From Enhydrobacter aerosaccus (GTDB lineage: Bacteria; Pseudomonadota; Alphaproteobacteria; Reyranellales; Reyranellaceae), in NCBI GenBank assembly GCA_903832005.1, contig CAIKZO010000064.1:1-64000 (forward strand): a stretch of 64,000 nt of DNA, read 5' to 3'. The position numbers were made by a program, and so were the translations under genes. Below, piece after piece: positions 1 to 10,270 of the stretch; positions within the stretch are counted from its first letter, which is position 1; every line of letters begins with the position of its first letter. The notes beneath the pieces are model-generated. The model ran no database searches. It saw only the letters and a program-made list of their open reading frames with translations, and was not told the DNA's origin.

Positions 1-833
<833 letters not shown>

Positions 834-856
834 GCCGGAACCTGAGCCGAAAAAGC

Positions 857-888
857 GGCCTCCCGATCACACGGGAGGCCGTCCTTTT
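857..888 (+). terminator. Intrinsic terminator/attenuator between dnaK and dnaJ
   Basis: A perfect 8-bp stem (GGCCTCCC at 857-864, GGGAGGCC at 873-880) with an 8-nt loop is followed by GTCC and TTTT. The short T tract suggests partial termination that would lower dnaJ relative to dnaK. Confidence 0.7.
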
Positions 889-917
889 AGAGTAGCGGCG
901 GGGGCTGCGTAAAAGAC

Positions 918-2072
918 ATGTCGCAAGACTATTACGAGCTGTTGGGCTGTGCCCGCACATCGAGCGCCGACGACCTCAAGAAGGCGTACCGCAAGCTTGC
1001 CATGCAGCATCACCCGGATCGCAATCCCGGTGACAAGGATGCCGAGAAGCGCTTCAAGGAACTGAACCACGCCTACGACATCCTGAAGGACCCCGAGAAG
1101 CGCGCTGCCTATGACCGCTACGGCGCCGCCGCCTTCGACGGCAGCATGGGCGCCGGCGGCCCCGGTGGACCCGGCGGTCAGGGCTTCGATTTCGGCTCGG
1201 TGTTCGGCGACATCTTCGACGAGATGTTCGGCGGCGCCGGCGGACGCGGCCGCGGCGGCCGCACCGATTCGCGCGGCCAGGATCTGCGCTTCAACCTGGA
1301 GATCACGCTCGAGCAGGCCTATGGCGGCACCGAAGCCACCGTGCGCGTGCCGAGTTCGGTCTCGTGCGAGACCTGCCACGGTTCGGGCACGGAGGCCGGC
1401 TCCAAGCCGCACCAGTGCCCGACCTGCCAGGGCCGCGGGCGGCTGCGCGCGCAGCAGGGCTTCTTCACCGTCGAGCGTGCCTGCCATACCTGCCACGGCG
1501 CGGGCCAGGTGATCGACAAGCCGTGCAAGACCTGCGCGGGCCAGGGTCGCGTGCGCCGCGACAAGACGCTGAAGGTGAACATTCCCGCCGGTGTCGAGGA
1601 CGGCACGCGCATCCGCCTCACCGGCGAAGGCGAAGCGGGTACCCGCGGCGGACCCGCGGGCGATCTCTACGTGTTCCTGTCCGTACGTCGCCATACGTTG
1701 TTCGAGCGCGAAGGCGCCGACGTGCATTGCAAGGTGCCGATCTCGATGGTGCAGGCCACGCTCGGCAGCAGCATCGAGGTGCCGACGCTCGACACCAAGT
1801 TTGCGCGCATCAACATCCCGTCGGGCGCCCAGAGCGGCCACCAGTTCCGCCTGCGCGGCAAGGGCATGCCCATCATGCGCTCGTCGCAGAAGGGCGACAT
1901 GTACATCGAGATCATGGTCGAAACGCCCGTGAACCTGACGGCCAAGCAGAAGGAACTCCTCAAGGAGTTCGAGAACGCCGGCAAGACCAGCCCCGAGTCG
2001 GACGGCTTCTTCGCACGCGTGAAGGAAATGTTCGGCGGGGACGACAGTTATTTTAGCGTTTACTCAAAGTAA
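918..2072 (+). CDS. dnaJ: Chaperone protein DnaJ (Hsp40)
   Basis: 384 residues, the normal length for class I DnaJ. The J domain has the HPD motif at residues 32-34, which stimulates DnaK ATPase. It is followed by a Gly/Phe-rich stretch (about 75-120) and four CxxCxGxG-type zinc repeats ([32 protein letters not shown]), then the C-terminal substrate-binding domains. The ATG start gives a complete J domain ([10 protein letters not shown]). It acts in the cytoplasm, delivering unfolded clients to DnaK. It ends 5 bp before the convergent stop of the ABC transporter operon. Confidence 0.98.
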   Translation: MSQDYYELLGCARTSSADDLKKAYRKLAMQHHPDRNPGDKDAEKRFKELNHAYDILKDPEKRAAYDRYGAAAFDGSMGAGGPGGPGGQGFDFGSVFGDIFDEMFGGAGGRGRGGRTDSRGQDLRFNLEITLEQAYGGTEATVRVPSSVSCETCHGSGTEAGSKPHQCPTCQGRGRLRAQQGFFTVERACHTCHGAGQVIDKPCKTCAGQGRVRRDKTLKVNIPAGVEDGTRIRLTGEGEAGTRGGPAGDLYVFLSVRRHTLFEREGADVHCKVPISMVQATLGSSIEVPTLDTKFARINIPSGAQSGHQFRLRGKGMPIMRSSQKGDMYIEIMVETPVNLTAKQKELLKEFENAGKTSPESDGFFARVKEMFGGDDSYFSVYSK

Positions 2073-2077
2073 CCAGA

Positions 2078-3040
2078 TCAGGCCGCCACCACGCACCTGA
2101 CCAAATGGCTGTCGCCGACCGAGTTGAGCGGCGGCGGCGATGCGAGACACTTCGGTTCGACGAACTTGCAGCGTGGCGCGAAGCTGCAGGCGGCTGGCAC
2201 TTCGGCGAGATCGGGTGGCGCGCCGGGAATGGCTTCGAGACGCTGGCCTCGCATGCCGTCATGCACCGTCGAGGCAAGCAGGCCCCGGCTATAGGGGTGC
2301 TTGGGCGTATCGACCATCTGCTCGACGCTCGCCAACTCGACCAGCTTGCCCGCGTACATCACGCCCACCCGATCGGAGACTTCGACGGCCACGCCGATAT
2401 CGTGGGTGACAAAGATCACGCCGAGATCGAGTTCGCGCTGGAGCTCACGGATCAGGAGAAGAACCTGGATTTGAACGGTCGCATCGAGCGCTGTTGTCGG
2501 CTCGTCGGCCAGCAGCAGGCTGGGATTGCACGAGAGAGCGAGCGCGATCATCGCGCGCTGGCGCATGCCGCCCGACATCTCGTGCGGATAGGCGTTCAGG
2601 CGCGTCGCCGGCGACGGGATGCGCACCAGCTCGAGCAATTCCTTGGCGCGCTTCATCGAGTCGGCGTGGCTCTTGCCGGTGTGGCGGCGCACCGTTTCCG
2701 AAATCTGCTGGCCGATCGTGAAGACCGGATCGAACGCCGTCGCCGGCTCCTGGAAGATCATGCTGACCCGGTTGCCGCGCAGGTTGGCGAGATCGCGGCC
2801 GGTCATGGTCAGGATCTCGTCGCCTTCCAGGGTGATGCTGCCCGACCATTTGGTGCGGTGCTCGGGATGGAGCTTCAGGATCGAGCGCAGGGTCACGCTC
2901 TTGCCCGAACCCGATTCGCCCAGGATGCCCAGTGTCTCGCCGCGCTTCACGTCGAAGCTGACACCGTTCACCGCGTGCACGGTGCGGTCGGGCGTCCGGA
3001 AGGTGACGTGCAGGTCTTTGACGGAGAGGAGATTGCTCAT
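2078..3040 (-). CDS. ABC transporter ATP-binding protein, DppD/OppD-like
   Basis: 320 residues from the ATG at 3040 ([12 protein letters not shown]). The open frame extends upstream, but only into the preceding gene. Seen: Walker A GESGSGKS, signature MSGGMRQR, Walker [13 protein letters not shown], a switch His (FVTHD), and the C-terminal oligopeptide-transporter extension with clustered cysteines (CSFAPRC...C) found in DppD/OppD. One of two nucleotide-binding subunits powering the importer encoded upstream. Its start lies 1 nt after the stop of the DppF-like gene, so it is last in a five-gene operon. Substrate (di/oligopeptide, nickel or other) cannot be told from sequence. Confidence 0.93.
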   Translation of the reverse strand: MSNLLSVKDLHVTFRTPDRTVHAVNGVSFDVKRGETLGILGESGSGKSVTLRSILKLHPEHRTKWSGSITLEGDEILTMTGRDLANLRGNRVSMIFQEPATAFDPVFTIGQQISETVRRHTGKSHADSMKRAKELLELVRIPSPATRLNAYPHEMSGGMRQRAMIALALSCNPSLLLADEPTTALDATVQIQVLLLIRELQRELDLGVIFVTHDIGVAVEVSDRVGVMYAGKLVELASVEQMVDTPKHPYSRGLLASTVHDGMRGQRLEAIPGAPPDLAEVPAACSFAPRCKFVEPKCLASPPPLNSVGDSHLVRCVVAA

Positions 3041-3041
3041 C

Positions 3042-4082
3042 TCAAGCTGCTTTCGAATGGCCGGAGCCGGGCACGCGCATGTGGCAGGCGACGGCCTGCG
3101 GACCGGCATCGGCCAGCGGCGGCTCGAGGCGGGCGCAAACATCTTCGGCGAAGGGGCAACGGGTGCGGAAGCGGCAGCCCGACGGCGGATCGATCGGGTT
3201 GGGCGGATCGCCCTGGATCGGCGCTTCCTGCGTGCGCTTGCGTGGATCCATCGACGGCCGCGCCGACAGCAGCGCGCGCGTGTAGGGATGCTGCGGATTG
3301 CCGTAGATCGCCTCGACACCGCCGATCTCGACGATCTTGCCGAGGTACATCACCATCACGCGGTCGCTGAGATACTGCACGACATTGAGGTCGTGGCTGA
3401 TGAACAGATAGGTGAGACCGAGCTCTTCCTTGAGGTCGACCAGCATGTTCAGCACCTGCGCCTCGACCGACTTGTCGAGCGCCGACACCGCCTCGTCGAG
3501 GATCACCAGGCGCGGCCGGAGTGCCAGCGCGCGCGCGATGTTCACTCGTTGCCGCTGGCCGCCCGACAGCTCGTGCGGATAGCGCTCGGCAAACGTATTC
3601 GGCTCGAGCCCGACCTTGGCCAGCAGGTCGCGCGCGCGATCCTTGGCTTCGGTCGCGGGCAGGCCGTGTGCACGGGGCGCAAAGGCAATCGTCTCGACGA
3701 TGGTGAGACGCGGGTTGAGCGAGGCATAGGAATCCTGGAACACCATCTGCACCTGCCGGCGCAGCTCGCTCACCGTGATGCCGTGCGGCTCTTCGACCGG
3801 ATCGCCGTCGAGCACGACGCTGCCGAGGTCGGGCTTGATCAGCCGGATCAGCAGTCGCGCCACCGTCGACTTGCCGCAGCCCGATTCGCCCACGACGCCC
3901 AGGGTCTCGCCCTTGGCGACCGACAGAGTGAGATCGTCGACGGCGCGCACCACGCGCGTCGCGCGGCCCAGGATGCCGCCCGGGATCGGGAAGTGCTTGC
4001 GCAGGCCGGTCGCCAACAGGAGCGGCTGGGCCGGACCGCCGCGCTCGGGCGCGCGGCTGGTGGGGCGGATGATCGTGTCCAT
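3042..4082 (-). CDS. ABC transporter ATP-binding protein, DppF/OppF-like
   Basis: 346 residues from the ATG at 4082 (MDTIIRPTSRAPERGG). The start overlaps the stop of the upstream permease by one base (TGATG), which favours it over the long upstream extension. Walker A GESGCGKST, signature LSGGQRQR, Walker B LVILDEAVSALD (DEA where DEP is usual), and the C-terminal oligopeptide extension with GCRFRTRCPFAEDVC. It should pair with the DppD-like subunit to energise import. Confidence 0.93.
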   Translation of the reverse strand: MDTIIRPTSRAPERGGPAQPLLLATGLRKHFPIPGGILGRATRVVRAVDDLTLSVAKGETLGVVGESGCGKSTVARLLIRLIKPDLGSVVLDGDPVEEPHGITVSELRRQVQMVFQDSYASLNPRLTIVETIAFAPRAHGLPATEAKDRARDLLAKVGLEPNTFAERYPHELSGGQRQRVNIARALALRPRLVILDEAVSALDKSVEAQVLNMLVDLKEELGLTYLFISHDLNVVQYLSDRVMVMYLGKIVEIGGVEAIYGNPQHPYTRALLSARPSMDPRKRTQEAPIQGDPPNPIDPPSGCRFRTRCPFAEDVCARLEPPLADAGPQAVACHMRVPGSGHSKAA

Positions 4083-4990
4083 CAGGCCTTCACGTCCATG
4101 GCCGCGCGCAGGCCATCGCTCATCAGGTTGAAGCAGAGGGAGGTGATGAAGATCATCACACCCGGCAACGCGGCCAGCACCGGATTGACGTAGATTGCCT
4201 GACGGAGCGTGCTCAGCATCAGGCCCCACTCCGGTTCCGGCGGCTTCACGCCAAGACCCAGGAACGACAGGCCGGCCGCCAGGATGGTCGCGACGCTGAT
4301 CAGCGACGTAGCATAGACCAGGATGGGCCCCAGCACGTTGCCCAGCACATGCACCCGCACGACGGTGAGCGTGCCTGCGCCACTGGCCTTCGCCGCATCG
4401 ACGAAGTCGAAGCCGCGCACCTGGGTGGTGACGCTCTCCGAGACGCGACAGATCGGCGGGATGAAGACCAGAGTCAGGGCCAGCAGCGTGTTCGACGCGC
4501 CCGCGCCCATCGCGCCCGACAGCGAGATCGCCAGCAGCACCGACGGGAAGGCGTAGAACACGTCCATGACGCGCATGATCAACATGTTCACCCGGCCGCC
4601 CAGGAAGCCCGCGGTGATGCCGAGCGAGCCGCCGATCAGCAGGGCGCAGACGACCGGGGTCACGCCCATCGCCAGCGACAGGCGGCCGCCATAGACCAGG
4701 CGGGCCAGCATGTCGCGGCCCAGCTCGTCGCTGCCCAGCAGGAAGCGCGGCGTCCCGATCGGCTTCAGCCGGTAGATCATCGAGGTCTTGTAGGGATCGG
4801 GGAGACCCAGCCACGGTGCGAACAAAGCCGAGAGCACGATCAGCAGCAGGATCACGCCACAGACGACCGTCACCGGATCGCGGCGCAGTCGACGGCGCAC
4901 GCTCTGCCAATAGCCGCGCGAGGCGGAGGCCGGCGTGGCCATCACCGCCGCGCCGGGGGTCATGTCGATCGAGGGGCTTTGGATTGCCAT
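4082..4990 (-). CDS. ABC transporter permease, DppC/OppC-like
   Basis: 302 residues. A cytoplasmic N-terminus with an Arg-rich stretch (RRRLRRDP) is followed by TM1 (VTVVCGVILLLIVLSALFAP). The core permease region then carries the inner-membrane coupling motif around residues 190-230 (RVSESVTTQVRGFDFVDAAK, EAA-like). Length and order match DppC. It sits 4 nt after the DppB-like stop and forms the channel with that subunit in the inner membrane. Confidence 0.93.
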   Translation of the reverse strand: MAIQSPSIDMTPGAAVMATPASASRGYWQSVRRRLRRDPVTVVCGVILLLIVLSALFAPWLGLPDPYKTSMIYRLKPIGTPRFLLGSDELGRDMLARLVYGGRLSLAMGVTPVVCALLIGGSLGITAGFLGGRVNMLIMRVMDVFYAFPSVLLAISLSGAMGAGASNTLLALTLVFIPPICRVSESVTTQVRGFDFVDAAKASGAGTLTVVRVHVLGNVLGPILVYATSLISVATILAAGLSFLGLGVKPPEPEWGLMLSTLRQAIYVNPVLAALPGVMIFITSLCFNLMSDGLRAAMDVKA

Positions 4991-4994
4991 CGCG

Positions 4995-5948
4995 TCAGCC
5001 TCGCTTGATGCGGGGGTCGACCATCGTCTGGATCATGTCGACCGTGAGGTTGAGCATCATGAAGAAGAAGGACAGCACCAGGGTCGTGCCCTGCAGGATC
5101 GGCAGGTCGCGGCGGAAGATGGCGCTGTTCAGCAGGAAGCCGGTGCCCGGCCAGGAAAAGACCGTCTCGATCAGGATCGAGCCGCCGATCAGGTTGCCGG
5201 CCTGCAGACCCATCACGGCCAGGCAGGTGGGCGCGGCGTTCTTCAACACATGGAGCAGGATCTGACGATCGTTCATGCCCTTGGCTTGGAGCGCCGTCAC
5301 GAACTCCGAGGAGAGGATTTCCTTGATCGTCGAGCGCACCGTGCGCGTCATGACGCCGAGCGGAATCATCGACAGCGCAATGGTCGGCAGCACCATGTAG
5401 CGCAGGTGCGCGAAGTCGAGCCGCCAGCCGGTGGCGCTCTCCGGTCCCAGCCCCATCGGCGGCAGCCAGCCGAGCTCGACGGAGAAGATGATCACCAGCA
5501 CGATGGCCAGCCAGTAGTTCGGCACGCTGATGCCGGTCAGCGCGATCGAGGTCACCAGCCGGTCGACGATGCGTGACTTGGCGTAGCCGGCGGCCGTGCC
5601 GAGGATAATGGCGAGGGTGAAGGCCACGATGCAGGCCGCGATCGCCAGCACGATCGTGTTCAGGAACGCCCCGCCCACTTCCTCCGACACCGGCCGGCCG
5701 GTGCCGATCGAGGTGCCGAAATCGCCACTCAAGGTCACGACCAGCCAGCGGAAGTATTGCACCGGCAGCGGCTTGTCGAAGCCGTAGTAGGCGCGGAGCT
5801 TGTCGACGACTTCCTGCGGCGCGTCCGGCGGCACGATCGCGGAGATCGCATCGCCCGGCGCCAGATGCACCAGCGCAAAGACGAGCAACGACACGCCGAA
5901 CGCGACCGGCACCAGATAGACGAGGCGGCGGAGAGCGTAGAGGATCAT
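4995..5948 (-). CDS. ABC transporter permease, DppB/OppB-like
   Basis: 317 residues with the family N-terminus MILYALRRLVYLVPVAFGVS, about six membrane helices, the large periplasmic loop between TM1 and TM2 typical of DppB, and an EAA-type loop (SEFVTALQAKGMNDRQILLH). The start codon directly abuts the stop of the binding-protein gene (5948/5949). It pairs with the DppC-like permease. Confidence 0.93.
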   Translation of the reverse strand: MILYALRRLVYLVPVAFGVSLLVFALVHLAPGDAISAIVPPDAPQEVVDKLRAYYGFDKPLPVQYFRWLVVTLSGDFGTSIGTGRPVSEEVGGAFLNTIVLAIAACIVAFTLAIILGTAAGYAKSRIVDRLVTSIALTGISVPNYWLAIVLVIIFSVELGWLPPMGLGPESATGWRLDFAHLRYMVLPTIALSMIPLGVMTRTVRSTIKEILSSEFVTALQAKGMNDRQILLHVLKNAAPTCLAVMGLQAGNLIGGSILIETVFSWPGTGFLLNSAIFRRDLPILQGTTLVLSFFFMMLNLTVDMIQTMVDPRIKRG

Positions 5949-7553
5949 CTACTGCATCGAGATGGTGGTGAGGTCCTGGAACCAGCTCTGGGCCTGCACG
6001 AAGCCCTTCACCTTGGGGCTCATCGCCCGCGGGTTGAGGTCATGCACCACCCAGATCCACAGCGCATTGTCGACGACATAGGTGTGCGCGGCGGCCAGTG
6101 CCTTGGTCTGCTCGTCCTTGTCGAAACTGCTGTGTGCCTTCTCGATCAGCGCATCGAGCTTGGCGTCCTTCAGCAGGCCCCAGTTGGCGCCCTTGGGTGG
6201 AACGAAATCGCTGTGCATCAGGCGCATGAAGGCTGAGTAGGGATCGACGAAGGCACGGCTGATGTTGATCGCGTTGGTGCCGGCCTTCTTGGACGCATCG
6301 CCCGTCACCGGCTGGAAGCCAAAGGTCACGAGCGCGTTCCACTCCATGACTTCGAAGGTGCAATCGAAACCCACGGCGTTGAGGTTTTCCTGCACATATT
6401 CGTTCATCGGCAGCGACAGCATCTGGCCCGAGCCCGAGGTCGAGATGGCGATCTTGATCTTGGGCTTGTTGGTGGCGCTGTAGCCCGCTTCCTTCAGCAA
6501 CGCTTTGGCAGCGTCCGGATCATACTTGATGTCGAACGACGGCGTGCCGAACCACGGATGGCCGGGATAGACATGGCCCTTCGACTCGATGGCCATGTCG
6601 CCCACCAGCTTCTTCACGCCGGCGCGGTCGATCGCCAGGTTGGCGGCCTTGCGCACGCGGATGTCGAGGAAGGGCGAGCCTTCGGCCATGCTGGGCTGAT
6701 AGGCCCAGTTGTGCGGATACTTGTTGGTGACGATCACCATGTTGCTCTGCTTGAGACGCGGCACCGCATCGGGGGCCGGGACCTCGATCCAGTCGATCTG
6801 GCCCGAGAGCAGCGCCGCGGTGCGCGTCGAGGCTTCCGGCATCGGATACAGGATCATCTTGTCGAGCTTCGGCACCCGCGCCTTGTCCCAGTAGCCGTCG
6901 AAGCGCGACAGATCCATGCGCTCGCGCGGCACGACCTTGTCGACCTTGAACGGACCGGTGCCGACTGGATTGAGCGCGACCTTCACCCAATCCTTGCCCA
7001 GCTTCTCCCAATTGGTCGGGCTGGAATAGAAGACGTAGGACATGTCGTACGGGAACAGCGCGTTCACCACGCGCGTCTCTAGCTCGACCGTGTAGTCGTC
7101 GATCTTCTTGTAGCCGACCAGGGTCGGGATGCGGCCGCGCGCCTGGGCGGTCTGCTTGGGATCGAACTGCGGCGACTTGTCGTTCAGCAGCTTCTCGAGG
7201 TTCCAGATCACGACGTCGGCGTTGAAGTCCGTGCCGTCGTGGAACTTCACGCCCTGGCGCAGCTTGAACACCCACTTCTTGGGATTATCCGCCTCGGCCT
7301 TCCACTCGGTAGCGAGGCCCGGCTTGATGTCGGCCAAGGTGTCGGCCTTCGAGAGGTCCCAGTTCACCAGCGCGTCGTAGATCGTGTAGCCCGCGAAGCG
7401 ATAGCCCTCGAAGCCCTGATCGGGCTGGCCGGTGGTCAGCGGAATGTCCGCCGCGGTCATGCCGATGCGCAGAGTGCCCTGCGAAAGGGCAGGCACAGCT
7501 GTGGCGGCGAGGATCCCGAGGCCCGCCAGGGCGACACGAACGTGCTTGAGCAT
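5949..7553 (-). CDS. ABC transporter periplasmic substrate-binding protein, DppA/OppA family (SBP_bac_5)
   Basis: 534 residues from the ATG at 7553. That start has a GGGAGAAG ribosome site and gives a clean signal peptide (MLKHVRVALAGLGILAATAV, then PALS before QGTLRIG). The frame is open further upstream but without such features. The mature part has the SBP_bac_5 layout: AGYTIYDALVNWD near the N-terminus, KLRQGVKFHDGTDFNADVV, then a hinge and a second lobe. Transcribed first in the operon, in the order binding protein, B, C, F, D. Substrate unknown. Confidence 0.93.
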   Translation of the reverse strand: MLKHVRVALAGLGILAATAVPALSQGTLRIGMTAADIPLTTGQPDQGFEGYRFAGYTIYDALVNWDLSKADTLADIKPGLATEWKAEADNPKKWVFKLRQGVKFHDGTDFNADVVIWNLEKLLNDKSPQFDPKQTAQARGRIPTLVGYKKIDDYTVELETRVVNALFPYDMSYVFYSSPTNWEKLGKDWVKVALNPVGTGPFKVDKVVPRERMDLSRFDGYWDKARVPKLDKMILYPMPEASTRTAALLSGQIDWIEVPAPDAVPRLKQSNMVIVTNKYPHNWAYQPSMAEGSPFLDIRVRKAANLAIDRAGVKKLVGDMAIESKGHVYPGHPWFGTPSFDIKYDPDAAKALLKEAGYSATNKPKIKIAISTSGSGQMLSLPMNEYVQENLNAVGFDCTFEVMEWNALVTFGFQPVTGDASKKAGTNAINISRAFVDPYSAFMRLMHSDFVPPKGANWGLLKDAKLDALIEKAHSSFDKDEQTKALAAAHTYVVDNALWIWVVHDLNPRAMSPKVKGFVQAQSWFQDLTTISMQ

Positions 7554-7672
7554 CCACTTCTCCCGATTCGCAAGGGAGCCATGCAAGGGCCAAGCCAAGC
7601 CGGACCCCAACAAATGGTTGCAGAGAGGGCGGCATGTCGCTTGCATGTCTTCGCTTAATCGGGAGGAAAGAC

Positions 7673-7867
7673 ATGCCGTCGCCAAACACGCCGCCGACGC
7701 TGGAGGAATTCCGCGTACGGGCCGCCCAGACCGGACTCACCCTGACGTCCGAAGACATCGAGCACCTGCACAAGGGCTATGTCGGCCTGCTCTCCCTGAT
7801 GGAGCGTATTCCCAGCGGTTGGGCCTGGGCCGCGGAGCCGCCTCTCGTTTTCCGCGCCGACAAATAG
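7673..7867 (+). CDS. Small GatC/AtzG-like subunit upstream of an amidase
   Basis: 64 residues from the ATG at 7673, which has a strong GGGAGGAAAG site 3 nt upstream. An in-frame start at 7634 is possible but less supported. The pattern TLEEFRVRAAQTGLTLTSED followed by a helix with YVGLLSLMERIP resembles the small GatC/AtzG (DUF4089-type) proteins that wrap around amidase-signature enzymes. The amidase gene starts 9 bp downstream. The family call is by pattern and context. The gene is divergent from the ABC operon across about 120 bp, which should hold both promoters. Confidence 0.6.
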   Translation: MPSPNTPPTLEEFRVRAAQTGLTLTSEDIEHLHKGYVGLLSLMERIPSGWAWAAEPPLVFRADK

Positions 7868-7875
7868 GCCCCGCC

Positions 7876-9270
7876 ATGACTGACCTGACGCTTCTCGGCA
7901 TCGCCGAGGCTGGCCGCCTGATGGCGCGCGGCGAGATCACCTCGACCCAACTCACCGAAGCCTTCCTGAAACGCATCGAAGCCGTCGATCACAAGATTGC
8001 GAGTTACATCACCGTGTCCGCCGACGTGGCGCGGGCCGCCGCTCGCCAGGCCGACACGGAAATGAAGGGCGGCGTGCGCCGCGGGCCGATGCACGGCATC
8101 CCGATTGCCCTGAAGGACATCTACGAGACCGCCGGCATCAAGACGACTGGCCATTCGCACTTCAAGAAGGACTATGTGCCGGCGATCGACGCCGAAACCG
8201 TGCGCCGCCTCAAGGATGCGGGTGCGGTGATCCTGGGCAAGCTCGGCACGCACGAGTTCGCCAACGGCGCGATGACGCCGGACCAGCCGTTCCCGGCGGT
8301 GCGCAATCCGTGGAACACCAAGTACCAGCCCGGCGGATCGTCGAGCGGGTCGGGAGCAGCCATTGCCGCTCAACTCTGCATGGGCGCGATGGGCTCCGAC
8401 ACCGGCGGCTCGATCCGCAACCCCGCGGGCTTCTGCGCCACCGCCGGCATCAAGCCGACCTACGGTCTGGTCAGCCGCTGCGGCGTCTTCCCGCTGTCGT
8501 TCAGCATGGACACGGCCGGGCCGATGGCGTGGACGACCGAAGACTGCGCGCTGATGCTCGACGTGCTGGCCGGCTACGACCCCAACGACCAGGGCTCGGC
8601 CAAGACCGATAAGGTCGACTATGGCGCCGCCGCGCACCGCCCGATCAAGGGCATGCGCATTGCGCTGGCGCGGCACTGGTATGAAGGCGAGGACAGCGTC
8701 ACGCCCGAGATGAAAAAGGGCATCGACGAAGCCGTCCGCGTCCTGAAGGACCTGGGTGCGATCGTCGAGGACGTCGTGTTCCCCAGTCTCCGCGACTATC
8801 ACATCGCTGGCCGCGTCATCATCACGACCGAGGCACACGCCGTCCATCGCCAGGACGTCATCGATAGTCCGGAGAAGTTCGGCTACACGACCTTGCGGCG
8901 CTTCCAGCTGGGCGCGTTCATCTCGGCGGAACAGTATCTTTCGGCCCTGCGCTTCCGTCGCCAGCTCACGCTCGACACGCGCGCGGCGATGCGCGGCTAC
9001 GACCTCATCATGGCCGCGAACCAGTGGGGCGACCCCGAGATCTTCGAGGAACCGCAGGCGGTCTTCCACTTCATGGGCAAGCCGCAACTGCCCATGCCGT
9101 TCAACATCACCGGCCAGCCCGTCACCACGATCAACTGCGGCTTCTCCAGCGCCGGCCTGCCGCTGGCGTTCCAGCTGGCCGGCCGTGCGTTCGACGAAGC
9201 CAGCGCCATCGCCGTCGGCGCTGCGTACGAACGCGCGACGCCGTGGCGCGCCAAGCGTCCTAGCCTTTGA
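7876..9270 (+). CDS. Amidase-signature hydrolase (GatA/AtzE-like)
   Basis: 464 residues from the ATG at 7876. The Ser-cisSer-Lys machinery is visible: catalytic Lys80 in IALKD, the Gly/Ser-rich loop PGGSSSGSGAA with the cis-Ser, and the nucleophile region GSDTGGSIRNPA. It hydrolyses an amide bond, cytoplasmic, substrate not determinable. The small GatC/AtzG-like partner just upstream suggests a two-subunit enzyme like the AtzE-AtzG pair rather than a stand-alone amidase. GatA itself is less likely because no gatB is nearby. It ends 11 bp into the 3' end of the convergent kinase gene. Confidence 0.9.
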   Translation: MTDLTLLGIAEAGRLMARGEITSTQLTEAFLKRIEAVDHKIASYITVSADVARAAARQADTEMKGGVRRGPMHGIPIALKDIYETAGIKTTGHSHFKKDYVPAIDAETVRRLKDAGAVILGKLGTHEFANGAMTPDQPFPAVRNPWNTKYQPGGSSSGSGAAIAAQLCMGAMGSDTGGSIRNPAGFCATAGIKPTYGLVSRCGVFPLSFSMDTAGPMAWTTEDCALMLDVLAGYDPNDQGSAKTDKVDYGAAAHRPIKGMRIALARHWYEGEDSVTPEMKKGIDEAVRVLKDLGAIVEDVVFPSLRDYHIAGRVIITTEAHAVHRQDVIDSPEKFGYTTLRRFQLGAFISAEQYLSALRFRRQLTLDTRAAMRGYDLIMAANQWGDPEIFEEPQAVFHFMGKPQLPMPFNITGQPVTTINCGFSSAGLPLAFQLAGRAFDEASAIAVGAAYERATPWRAKRPSL

Positions 9271-10270
9271 GGATGGCGAGCGCGTCGGCGAAAGCCGGCG
9301 CCGCCAGCCCGTCGATGAAGGAGCGAAACGCGACTTTGCCGCCGACACGCTGCGTCTCGAACGTGTTGGAGATGAGCTTGCCGTTATCGATAGCCGCGCG
9401 GAACTCCGCGGGCGTCGGCGCCGCCATGTCGGTTTCGCGCAGATCGGGCCGTGCTTTCGCGACATAGAAGGCATTGGCCGTGGCATAGAACAGGCGCACG
9501 AGCATCCGCATCAACACAAGACGCGCGCGCAACACCTCATCCGAGGGACGGCCGAGCCACGACCGGATCAACGTCTCCTGCAGGTCGGGCGTGTTGGCGA
9601 TGTACATCGTAATGATCGCAATATCCGCGAGAGGATCGTTGCGATACGCAGTCTCCCAATCGATCAGCCATAGCTTCTCACCGTCGAACAGGATGTTGCC
9701 GGCATGCGAGTCGTTGTGGCTGGAGACCAGCGCCGCGTCATCCCACGGATAGGCGTCGCGGATGCGCTCGAAGCCCGCGCGATGCGGCGCGAGCAGTCCG
9801 TCGTCGTACAGTTTCGACTCGAGCACTTCATCGAACATGCCGCCGATGATCGAGGGATAATCGCCGATCGACGGGAACAGCGGGAGGGCCTGCAGCGTCG
9901 CGGCGAGCCGCCCGAGATCGTGCGCCAGCCCGTCGGGACCGCCCGGATGGGTGGCAAGCGGACGGCCGACGACGAAGTCCATGATCGCAACGCCCGCGGC
10001 CGCGTCAGCATAGTGGACCGCGGGCGCGATGCCCACCTCTGCCGCCGCGACCATGCAGGGATAGGAGCGCAGCGGATCGCGCACGTTGTCGCGATGGGTG
10101 GCGTCCAGCCGCAACAGATAGGGCCGCCCGCCGACTTCGATGCGATAGATCAGCGCCGAAGCGCCCGTCTTGATCTCTGTCAGGGCCGCGACCGGCGCGG
10201 CCCCGAAGGCGGACCGCAGCGCCGTCTGCGCCGCAGGCCGCCGTTCTTCAGGAAGGTTCTCGAGGATCAG
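9260..10270 (-). CDS. Aminoglycoside/choline kinase-like phosphotransferase
   Basis: About 336 residues. The kinase catalytic loop is HNDSHAGN (HxDxxxxN pattern) and the metal-binding Asp lies in LIDWE, as in APH/choline kinases. The likely substrate is a small hydroxylated amine or sugar rather than an antibiotic. No ATG, GTG or TTG exists in frame before the conserved start of the fold. The best start is a CTG at 10270 that overlaps the TGA of the upstream dehalogenase in a CTGA arrangement. The two genes therefore appear translationally coupled. The start call is the uncertain part. Confidence 0.78.
   Translation of the reverse strand: MILENLPEERRPAAQTALRSAFGAAPVAALTEIKTGASALIYRIEVGGRPYLLRLDATHRDNVRDPLRSYPCMVAAAEVGIAPAVHYADAAAGVAIMDFVVGRPLATHPGGPDGLAHDLGRLAATLQALPLFPSIGDYPSIIGGMFDEVLESKLYDDGLLAPHRAGFERIRDAYPWDDAALVSSHNDSHAGNILFDGEKLWLIDWETAYRNDPLADIAIITMYIANTPDLQETLIRSWLGRPSDEVLRARLVLMRMLVRLFYATANAFYVAKARPDLRETDMAAPTPAEFRAAIDNGKLISNTFETQRVGGKVAFRSFIDGLAAPAFADALAILKG

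Noticed and set aside
7777-9486. 569-codon minus-strand frame
   Set aside because: Antisense to a well-supported amidase.
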